From RYN-433 sp036558265 (GTDB lineage: Bacteria > Planctomycetota > Phycisphaerae > Tepidisphaerales > Tepidisphaeraceae): a DNA stretch of 8,815 nucleotides. Where the stretch lies: NCBI GenBank assembly GCA_036558265.1, contig DATBFY010000373.1:1-8815 (forward strand). Direction: 5' to 3'. The translations under genes were made by a program, and so were the position numbers. Position 1 is the first letter of the stretch. Each line of letters starts with the position of its first letter. This document shows, piece by piece, positions 1 to 5,037 of this stretch. The notes below the pieces were generated by a model that did not search any database, had not been told where the DNA came from, and saw only the letters and a program-made list of their open reading frames with translations.

Positions 1-1
1 G

Positions 2-307
2 ACGACGACCATCGCCGTCGCGCCGCAGCGATCGATCGTCCGCGCCCTGCCGCGAATTCCCGCGCTGGCCAGACCCGTCTATCGCGAGCTTCGCCTGGCG
101 ACCACTACGAGCAGCGAGACGGACCTTTCGCTTCAGGTGGATGAGCGGCATCTGCTGCTGGACGTGACCCAAGCCGCGGCGGCCCTGCCGCGGCGGCAGT
201 CGCGCGCCCGGCGCGCGATGACGGCGGCCGCGTTTGCACTCGCGGCGGCGATCGGCACGGGAATCGTGGTAATGAGCCTCTGGCTGCTCACGCTCGCCCC
301 CCGGTGA
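2..307 (+). CDS. C-terminal part of an unrecognised protein with a C-terminal transmembrane helix
   Basis: An open frame runs from the window edge to a TGA at 305-307, giving 101 residues with no start inside the window that would make a sensible gene. I do not recognise the family. The first 70 or so residues are polar and mixed, followed by a basic stretch (RRQSRARRAM) and one hydrophobic segment of about 25 residues (roughly 73-98, reading AAAFALAAAIGTGIVV and onward). The protein ends three residues later, at APR. This looks like a single C-terminal membrane anchor, with the positive charges before the helix suggesting that the bulk of the protein faces the cytoplasm. The gene converges on clpS with a spacer of only 37 bases. 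Because the DNA is GC-rich, an open frame of this length is weak evidence alone; the anchor and its place at the end of the frame are the main support. Confidence 0.5.
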   Translation, partial: TTTIAVAPQRSIVRALPRIPALARPVYRELRLATTTSSETDLSLQVDERHLLLDVTQAAAALPRRQSRARRAMTAAAFALAAAIGTGIVVMSLWLLTLAPR

Positions 308-317
308 GCTGCCTTGA

Positions 318-331
318 GCGCGCGTGCGCGC
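318..331. terminator. Short GC hairpin between convergent genes, possible terminator
   Basis: GCGCG at 318-322 pairs with CGCGC at 327-331 around a CGTG loop, in the 37-base space between two convergent stop codons. No clear T-run follows on either strand, only an AT-rich TTAATT at 345-350. The position fits a terminator, but alternating GC sequence is common in this DNA. Confidence 0.25.
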
Positions 332-344
332 GTCACAGACGTGA

Positions 345-713
345 TTAATTCTCGGCCGGCTCGACGACCGCACTCATCGGGCCCTTGCTGCGCTCCAGCC
401 GCCAGTCGGCGCCGTAGCCCAGGATCTGGTCGCGCTTGAGCTCGGCCAGTTCCTTGTGCGTCGTCATGACGATCACGCGGCCGCTCGCGTCAACGGTCTG
501 GGCCATCTCGTAGCCCTTGGGCTCGGCGTAACCGAACACCTTGCCGAGCATCTCGATGACGTACTCGTAGGTATGCTCGTTGTCGTCGAGCAGGATAACG
601 TTGAAGGGCGGGAGGCGACGGATCCGGTTCTTTCGCCGAGGCGCGGCCTTGCGCTTTCTCGAGGGTTTCGGCTTGACGACCGCTCCCTCGTCCTGGTGTT
701 TCTGTTCTTCCAT
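345..713 (-). CDS. clpS: ClpS-family adaptor protein, divergent pocket
   Basis: This 122-residue cytoplasmic protein belongs to the ClpS family. ClpS binds the N-domain of ClpA or ClpC and delivers N-degron substrates to the ClpP protease. A basic N-terminal extension (residues 15-33, rich in K and R) precedes the core, which begins at PPFNVILLDD (35-44). The core aligns without gaps to my recollection of E. coli ClpS from residue 32 to 84, including the EVAETK-like segment, here ELAELK (88-93). At pocket positions it differs: E. coli N34, D35, D36, M40 and H66 correspond to D43, D44, N45, Y49 and D75. The start is supported by AAGGAG seven bases upstream. No clpA, clpC or clpP is in the window. 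The family call is firm; whether it binds classical N-degrons is doubtful because the conserved pocket His is Asp. Confidence 0.9.
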   Translation of the reverse strand: MEEQKHQDEGAVVKPKPSRKRKAAPRRKNRIRRLPPFNVILLDDNEHTYEYVIEMLGKVFGYAEPKGYEMAQTVDASGRVIVMTTHKELAELKRDQILGYGADWRLERSKGPMSAVVEPAEN

Positions 714-864
714 CCCAGTACTCCTTTCAAGGCGCTACCAGTGTGAAATGAGGGACGAAGTTAATCAACAAAAATTCGCGCACACGGGTAAGAATCCCAG
801 CGCGCTCGTTTGCAAATCTTGCCGTGATGTGGGCCGCCTCGGATCAAGCCAGAGAATTGTCTCC
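714..864. promoter_or_regulatory. Divergent intergenic region expected to hold promoters for clpS and the 865 gene
   Basis: The 151-base space between two divergent starts must hold both promoters. Its centre (761-778) is an AT-rich island in GC-rich DNA. On the + strand TCAACA and TAAGAA are separated by 18 bases and could be a weak sigma70-type pair. On the - strand TTGATT is followed 17 bases later by CACACT. Neither matches consensus well, so no exact site is claimed. Confidence 0.35.
721..726 (-). promoter_or_regulatory. Ribosome binding site of clpS
   Basis: AAGGAG on the - strand lies seven bases before the ATG at 713. It is the strongest Shine-Dalgarno sequence in the window and fixes the clpS start, excluding a spurious overlapping frame that begins near 730. 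Confidence 0.85.
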
Positions 865-1719
865 ATGAAAATCCCTATGCTCGTCTGGATCGTGGTTTGC
901 CTCGCCGCGCCCGCCGTGCGGGCATGCCTCCGCGAGCGGGTCGATGAAAAGGCGATCCAATGGTCCAACCGCATCGTCGAGGCCAGGCTCGTCGGCGTCA
1001 GCGAGCGCGTCGAGATGAAGGCGGTCACGCTCAAACCGCCCGCGGGCACGAAAAGCCCAGAGATTTCGGCCGTTTACTGGTACCGCGTCTACTCCTTCGA
1101 AGTGCAGCGGGTGATTGACGCCGGCGGGGCTTCGCTCAAACCGCGCCACCGCATTGAGGTCGTCAGGTTCTTTGGAAAGGCAGACCGCCCAAGCGCGGTT
1201 GGACCGACGTCCAAACCTTCGGCTGCGGACCATTGCGCCACAAGGCTCGTGCGAGATTCCGTGGGCCAAACGTTTGTGCTGCTGCTGCGCCCGGAACAGG
1301 ACATCAAGATCCAAAAGCCACCGGTCTGGAGCGATGCGAAGAACCTCGATCCGCGCGACGGGGAAGTCCACGGCCTGCGCGCCTACGCCGTCATCCATTC
1401 GGTGCCGCGCGAAGAGGCGACCGACGCGTGGATGGCAAACTTGCGAAAGGTTCTATCGGAAACCCGCGCCGCAGAGCGAAAGGTCAGCGACAACCAGATC
1501 AAGAAGCACGTCCAAACAATTGTCGCCGCGATGAGTGATCAGGAAGCGCAAGAAGCGATCGACGCGCTCCAGCGCGTGGGCTACAAGGCGGTCGGCCACA
1601 TCAAGTCCGCGCGCGACAAGAAGGAAACCCCGCCCGACGCGAAGGACCGGCTCGCCAGGCTCGCGATCGAGATCTCGCCCCCGCCCTTGCCGATCGACAT
1701 GGCGCCCGCTGCCGAGTGA
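865..1719 (+). CDS. Secreted protein of unknown function, possible NTR/TIMP-like N-terminal domain
   Basis: This 284-residue protein begins with a clear signal peptide: MK, then a hydrophobic core (IPMLVWIVVCLAAPAV, 3-18) and an AVRA-C junction at 20/21. Cleavage there would leave Cys21 as the first mature residue. A lipobox is not convincing because Arg occupies the position two before the Cys. The region 30-142 alternates likely beta strands (RIVEARLVGV, YRVYSFEVQRVI, HRIEVVRFFG, TFVLLLRP) and contains the only other mature Cys, C124. An N-terminal mature Cys, this strand pattern and a later Cys recall the OB-fold NTR/TIMP-like domains of secreted proteins; this is inference. Residues 185-250 are predicted helical and the tail is Pro-rich. 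ATG 865 was chosen because it opens the signal peptide; a longer upstream frame would read across the clpS start. No strong ribosome site is visible. Confidence 0.8.
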   Translation: MKIPMLVWIVVCLAAPAVRACLRERVDEKAIQWSNRIVEARLVGVSERVEMKAVTLKPPAGTKSPEISAVYWYRVYSFEVQRVIDAGGASLKPRHRIEVVRFFGKADRPSAVGPTSKPSAADHCATRLVRDSVGQTFVLLLRPEQDIKIQKPPVWSDAKNLDPRDGEVHGLRAYAVIHSVPREEATDAWMANLRKVLSETRAAERKVSDNQIKKHVQTIVAAMSDQEAQEAIDALQRVGYKAVGHIKSARDKKETPPDAKDRLARLAIEISPPPLPIDMAPAAE

Positions 1720-1801
1720 GCTCGCGCCGCTCCCTTTTTATGTGGTGCGGGCACCCGCCTGTTTCGGTTTCGGTGCACACCTGCCTGGCGCTGCAGGCAC
1801 T

Positions 1802-1814
1802 CGTCACGGTGACG
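1802..1814. repeat. Small perfect palindrome
   Basis: CGTCAC, a single G, then GTGACG form a 13-base perfect inverted repeat 82 bases after the stop at 1717-1719. The loop is too small for a stable hairpin without opening inner pairs. It could be a protein-binding site or chance. Confidence 0.3.
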
Positions 1815-1821
1815 CAAAGGA

Positions 1822-1884
1822 CCAAAGAAACAAAGCAACAAAGAAAGATTTTATCTTTGTTCCTTCGTTTCTTTGTTTCTTTGG
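1822..1884. repeat. AAAG-rich inverted repeat between convergent genes, possible bidirectional terminator
   Basis: CCAAAGAAACAAAG at 1822-1835 is the exact reverse complement of 1871-1884. Inside, AAAGAT (1844-1849) pairs with ATCTTT (1853-1858) around TTT, and AACAAAG (1837-1843) offers an alternative pairing with 1855-1861. One strand is almost all purine plus C and very AT-rich, unlike the GC-rich surroundings. It lies between the stops of the 865 and isocitrate dehydrogenase genes, where a hairpin could stop transcription from both sides. There is no GC-rich stem with a T-tail, so it may instead be a dispersed repeat element. The family CAAAGAAACAAAG... is one I recall from intergenic DNA of similar genomes, without citation. 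Confidence 0.7.
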
Positions 1885-1927
1885 GTCGCCATGACAAGTG
1901 CGCCCCGGTGACAAGCCCGCCGCGCGA

Positions 1928-2938
1928 TTACTTGAGCTTGGCGATCACCGCATCCGCGAAATCGTTCGTGCCGGCGCTGCCGCCCAGGTCGCGCGTCAGC
2001 GTCTTGCCTTCCGCCAGCACCGCGTTGTACGCCCCCTTGATCCGCTCGGCGATCGCCTCCTCGTGGATGTGGTTGAGCATCATCACGCCGGACATGATGA
2101 TCGCCAGCGGGTTGGCCACGCCCTTGCCGGCGATGTCCGGCGCCGAGCCGTGCACCGCCTCGAACACCGCCGCGTCATCGCCGATGTTGGCGCCCGGCGT
2201 CACGCCCAGGCCGCCGACCAGCCCCGCGCACAGGTCGCTCACCAGGTCCCCATACAGGTTCTCCATCAACAGCACGTCGAACTTGGTCGGGTCCTGGATG
2301 ATCTTCATGCACCCGGCGTCGATGATCACCTCTTCGTACTCGATGTTCGGATATTCCTCCTCGCTCACCAGCTTGGCGCACTTGAGGAACAGCCCGTCCG
2401 TCAGCTTCATGATGTTGGCCTTGTGAAAGACGGTGAGCCTTTTGCGGCGGCGCTTGGTGGCATAGCGGAAGGCATAGCGCGCGATGCGCATGCACGCCGC
2501 CTCCGATGCAACCTTGAGCGACGTTACCACGCCGGGCACGACCTCGCTTTCGATGCCGCTGTAAAGCCCCTCCGTGTTCTCGCGGACGATGACCATGTCC
2601 ACCCCCTCGTAGCGCGTCTTGATCCCGGGCATCGAGCGCACGGGGCGCACCGCGGCGTACAGGTTCAGCTTCTGCCGCAACTGCACGTTGACGCTCTTGA
2701 AACCCTTGCCGACTGGCGTGGTGACCGGGCCCTTCAGCGCGACCCGGTGCGCCTTAATCGCCGCCAGCGTCCGCTCGGGCAGGACGTTGTCGAACCCCTG
2801 CTCGATCGCGGCCGCCCCGGCGGGCAGCTCCACCCAGTCCACCGCCAGCCCCGCCGCCTGGATCACGCGCTTGCCCGCGGCGGTCACCTCGGGCCCGATG
2901 CCGTCGCCGGGGATCAGAACGATCGTGTGCTTTGCCAT
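1928..2938 (-). CDS. Isocitrate dehydrogenase, NAD+-dependent type
   Basis: This 336-residue cytoplasmic enzyme belongs to the isocitrate/isopropylmalate dehydrogenase family. It oxidatively decarboxylates isocitrate to 2-oxoglutarate in the TCA cycle. The N-terminal strand and loop are KHTIVLIPGDGIGPEV (3-18). Isocitrate-binding residues fit S82, N84, R88, R98 and R119 (KSVNVQLR and VIVRENTEG); Y126 and K173 (FHKANIMK) fit the catalytic pair, and D207, D231 and D235 the metal site. The family signature begins NLYGDLVSD (227-235). Cofactor choice points to NAD+: the segment GSAPDIAG (264-271) has Asp268-Ile269 where NADP enzymes carry Lys-Tyr. Length matches the short NAD-dependent, mitochondrial-like group (about 330-350). 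ATG 2938 opens the first strand and has AAGGA eight bases upstream. A homoisocitrate or isopropylmalate dehydrogenase is less likely given the SxN motif. Confidence 0.9.
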   Translation of the reverse strand: MAKHTIVLIPGDGIGPEVTAAGKRVIQAAGLAVDWVELPAGAAAIEQGFDNVLPERTLAAIKAHRVALKGPVTTPVGKGFKSVNVQLRQKLNLYAAVRPVRSMPGIKTRYEGVDMVIVRENTEGLYSGIESEVVPGVVTSLKVASEAACMRIARYAFRYATKRRRKRLTVFHKANIMKLTDGLFLKCAKLVSEEEYPNIEYEEVIIDAGCMKIIQDPTKFDVLLMENLYGDLVSDLCAGLVGGLGVTPGANIGDDAAVFEAVHGSAPDIAGKGVANPLAIIMSGVMMLNHIHEEAIAERIKGAYNAVLAEGKTLTRDLGGSAGTNDFADAVIAKLK

Positions 2939-2946
2939 GGGATGAT

Positions 2947-2951
2947 TCCTT
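2947..2951 (-). promoter_or_regulatory. Ribosome binding site of the isocitrate dehydrogenase gene
   Basis: AAGGA on the - strand sits eight bases before ATG 2938. It decides the start: the open frame continues upstream to 3148, but only by translating the intergenic repeat at 2994-3108. Confidence 0.75.
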
Positions 2952-2993
2952 GCGGGGCTCGTGCGCGAACACTGCTCCTCTGTCGTGATCGCG

Positions 2994-3108
2994 CCATCGT
3001 CATCCTGAGGAGGTTTCACCGACGAAGGATCTTGCCTCGTGGTGCAAACCGGCTTGATTCGCCGGCTCGGGCTGGATCCTTCGCTCCGCTCAGGATGACA
3101 GACGATGG
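2994..3108. repeat. Palindromic intergenic element of the GTCATCCTGAG...CTCAGGATGAC type
   Basis: GTCATCCTGAG at 2999-3009 is the reverse complement of 3089-3099. A second inner pair, GAAGGATC at 3024-3031, matches GGATCCTTC at 3074-3082. An outer pair, CCATCGTC at 2994-3001 and GACGATGG at 3101-3108, extends the symmetry with a small offset. The element occupies the centre of the divergent spacer between the isocitrate dehydrogenase gene and the 3221 gene. In the - strand frame it reads CHPERSEGS, a spurious peptide often seen in automatic annotations, which marks this as a widespread repeat family. No transposase is present, so it is at most a non-autonomous element. It must share the spacer with both genes' promoters. 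Confidence 0.85.
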
Positions 3109-3220
3109 CCGTCTCGCGCGCTGGTGATGTCGCGCGCCTTGCGATCATCCACTATACGGATCGGTCCGAATGCGGGAAGGGTTGCGTCAGGACTGGGACG
3201 CTTCGGGTAAGATGGTGTGA
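3109..3220 (+). promoter_or_regulatory. Leader region of the 3221 gene
   Basis: This 112-base stretch lies between the repeat and the start at 3221. TATACG at 3153-3158 resembles a -10 box, but no -35 match lies at a suitable distance. CGGATCGGTCCG just after it is an imperfect palindrome. Nothing stronger is seen. Confidence 0.2.
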
Positions 3221-4795
3221 ATGCGTTCCGTTCGTGCCCACGTCGTCATCCTGCTCACCCTGTTCCCGATTATCGCGCGGCCGGACGACACCGACCCCCG
3301 TTCCCCCGCCTTCTGGTTCGACCGCGCCCACAAGCAGCTCGCCGTCGCCCCCACCATCGAATACGACGGCGGCACCATGCGCCTCACCGCCTTCGAATCC
3401 GCCGCAGACCTCTACCAGGCCCAGCCGACCGACGAGAACCGCCAGCTCGTCCGCAAGCACGTCGAGGCCGCCAGCGCGCGCCTCGAATACGAAACCCAGC
3501 CCGTCCGCAAGTGGTACGCCCACCTCGAGCTGGCGCGGATCTGCCGGGTCATCCTCAAGGACCAGCAAGCCTACACGACGCACGTCGAAGCCGCCGCCGC
3601 CCTGGCCAAATGGCTCCCGCCCGACGAGCGCGTGGGCGTGCGCTTCAGCGACTTGCTCGCGCGCGAACTCGCCGCCGCCCAGGACCTGCCAGCCCTCAAG
3701 GGCGAGGTCGAAAAGGAACCCGGCGGCAGCACCGCCCGCGCCAAGCTCTACGCCCAGGTCGCCCTCGCCTGCGCACGCCTCGGTCAGGACGGCGGCGCGC
3801 GCCTGGCGCTGTCCCAAATCCCCGCCGAGCTGGCGAGCGTCCCCTCCCCCGGCGAGCGCGACCTGGTGCAATACCGCGCCGGCATGGCCTACGCCGACGT
3901 GGGCGATTTCGCCAAGGCCCTGGACGTCATGCTCCACATGCGGGATGGCGCCGCCAAGTTCGAGACCGGCCTGCACGTCCTGCGCAAGGCGCGCCTGGCC
4001 GGCAAGACCGACGTGTGGGACGCCACCCGCTCCGCCCTGGCCGACATCCGCGCCCTCACCCTCCCGCAGGCCACCGGCAACCTGGTCGAAGAACTCGCCC
4101 TGGGTGGCGACGCCAACGGCGCTATTGAGGCCGGCCGCGCCGCCCTCCAGAACGGCCCCGTGGGTGATCCCGCGCTCTACTACGCCGCCCTGGCCCGCGG
4201 CCTGGCCGCCGCCGGCGACAACGACGACTACGCCCCCGCCGCCCAGCAGGCTCGTGCCGCGATCGGCGTCATCCCGCCCGAAAACGCGCAGGCGCTGGTC
4301 AGCGCGCAGCTCCTCCTCGCCGCCGCCGAAGCCCAGGCCCACGACTGGAACCACATGACCGCCACCGCCGCCAGCGCCAACCGCACCGCCTCAGCCGCCC
4401 ACGTCTCGGACAACGACCTGATCGTCGGCCGCACGCGCCTGATCGAAGTGCTGCTCGAAAACAAGCGCTGGACCGACGCCGCCAGACAAATCGCGGTCAT
4501 CCGCGCCAAGCGCGACCGCGACGCCTGGATGCAGCGCGTCGCCGCCGCCCAGGTCCGCGCCGGCGAACTGCAATTAGCGCTTCAGAACGCCCGCTCCCTG
4601 GATGGCTTCGACCGAGCCGTCTGCTACCGCCGCGTCGCCATCGAGCGCGCGAAGAAGCACGACGTGGCGGATCTCGCGTCCTTCATCGACGAGCTGGACA
4701 CGCCCCTTCGCCGCGCGGCCGCGGACCTTGCGGTGGGGCAGGTGTTGTCGGGAACGTCGCCCAGATCCGCGGGTTTCATCGAGGACGAGGACTGA
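3221..4795 (+). CDS. Exported alpha-helical repeat (TPR-like) protein of unknown function
   Basis: This 524-residue protein has an N-terminal signal peptide (RSVRAH, then the hydrophobic core VVILLTLFPIIA, 8-19), so it is probably periplasmic. The rest is Ala-rich and almost entirely helical, with paired helices of TPR spacing. The clearest units are 215-243 (YRAGMAYADVGDFAKALDVM), 318-350 (YYAALARGLAAAG...) and 435-460 (MQRVAAAQVRAGELQLALQN). Such solenoids normally hold partner proteins; the partner is unknown. Residues 27-130, before the clearer repeats, contain W and Y (FWFDRAHKQ, RKWYAHLELAR) and look helical too. No catalytic motif is visible. The tail is acidic (IEDED). ATG 3221 opens the signal peptide; no good ribosome site precedes it. 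Codon third positions are extremely C/G rich, which creates long shadow frames on both strands. Confidence 0.85.
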   Translation: MRSVRAHVVILLTLFPIIARPDDTDPRSPAFWFDRAHKQLAVAPTIEYDGGTMRLTAFESAADLYQAQPTDENRQLVRKHVEAASARLEYETQPVRKWYAHLELARICRVILKDQQAYTTHVEAAAALAKWLPPDERVGVRFSDLLARELAAAQDLPALKGEVEKEPGGSTARAKLYAQVALACARLGQDGGARLALSQIPAELASVPSPGERDLVQYRAGMAYADVGDFAKALDVMLHMRDGAAKFETGLHVLRKARLAGKTDVWDATRSALADIRALTLPQATGNLVEELALGGDANGAIEAGRAALQNGPVGDPALYYAALARGLAAAGDNDDYAPAAQQARAAIGVIPPENAQALVSAQLLLAAAEAQAHDWNHMTATAASANRTASAAHVSDNDLIVGRTRLIEVLLENKRWTDAARQIAVIRAKRDRDAWMQRVAAAQVRAGELQLALQNARSLDGFDRAVCYRRVAIERAKKHDVADLASFIDELDTPLRRAAADLAVGQVLSGTSPRSAGFIEDED

Positions 4796-4812
4796 CCCGG
4801 AACATCAGGGCT

Positions 4813-4958
4813 CACCGCAGAGGCGCGAGGACGCAGAGATTGGATGTGAGCCGCACAGCACGCGGTTTGCGAGATCGATCAAGAATCTGAAGCTACAGTA
4901 ACTTCATTCGATCCTCTGCCTTCTCCGCGTCTCCGCGTCTCCGCGTCTCCGCGGCGGT
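4813..4958. repeat. Imperfect inverted repeat, CACCGCAGAG... type
   Basis: CACCGCAGAGGCGCGAGGAC and the following GCAGAG (4813-4838) are imperfectly mirrored by CCTCTGCCTTCTCCGCG and onward to GCGGTG (4913-4958). The region lies between the stop of the 3221 gene and the stop of ettA, so a hairpin here could end transcription from both sides. The right arm is stretched by a tandem octamer. The sequence type (CACCGCAGAG with repeated CGCAGAG) is one I recall as a dispersed palindrome in high-GC environmental genomes; copy number here cannot be tested from one window. Confidence 0.6.
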
Positions 4959-4974
4959 GCGGCGGTGCGGCGGG
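4922..4974. repeat. Two adjacent octamer tandem arrays
   Basis: TCTCCGCG is repeated four times without change at 4922-4953. It runs directly into GCGGCGGT repeated twice at 4951-4966 plus seven matching bases of a third copy (4967-4973). The two arrays overlap by three bases. The first forms the expanded right arm of the 4813-4958 inverted repeat. Perfect short arrays like this usually arise by replication slippage and may vary between strains. Confidence 0.85.
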
Positions 4975-5024
4975 CACTCCGGGCAACGGTCGGGGCTCGC
5001 TCGCAGATCGTAGCCGCACGCCGG
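4971..5024 (-). pseudogene. Remnant of a CGYDLR-type zinc ribbon
   Basis: Read on the - strand this stretch gives PACGYDLRASPDRCPECP. It matches the treble-clef or zinc-ribbon segment CPxCGYDLRxxxxxRCPECG, which I recall as frequent at the termini of planctomycete proteins. The first Cys of the pair is replaced: the residue before PAC is Val. The Gly after the last Cys is Pro. The frame holds no credible gene around it: upstream it runs into the end of ettA and downstream into the octamer repeats. I read it as a decayed fragment of a lost gene, or as a piece carried with the repeat. Three of four Cys remain. Confidence 0.55.
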
Positions 5025-5037
5025 TACCGATCCCCTC

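Noticed and set aside
580..864. Upstream extension of the 865 gene
   Set aside because: It would overlap clpS and its ribosome site and would bury the signal peptide at residue 96.
1898..3127. Long + strand open frame (409 codons) opposite the isocitrate dehydrogenase gene
   Set aside because: It mirrors the highly conserved enzyme frame, has His/Arg/Leu-rich composition typical of a GC-rich antisense shadow, and runs through the intergenic repeat.
2939..3148. N-terminal extension of isocitrate dehydrogenase starting at 3148
   Set aside because: It translates the palindromic repeat (CHPERSEGS), while ATG 2938 has a ribosome site and begins exactly at the conserved first strand.
3105..4358. 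Overlapping frames of 300-417 codons on both strands within the 3221 gene
   Set aside because: The products are Pro/Ser/Thr/Arg or Gly-rich low-complexity shadows caused by extreme G/C third positions; the 3221 frame alone has a signal peptide and helical repeats.
4813..4974. CRISPR-like array
   Set aside because: The units are octamers without spacers; there is no repeat-spacer periodicity and no cas gene.
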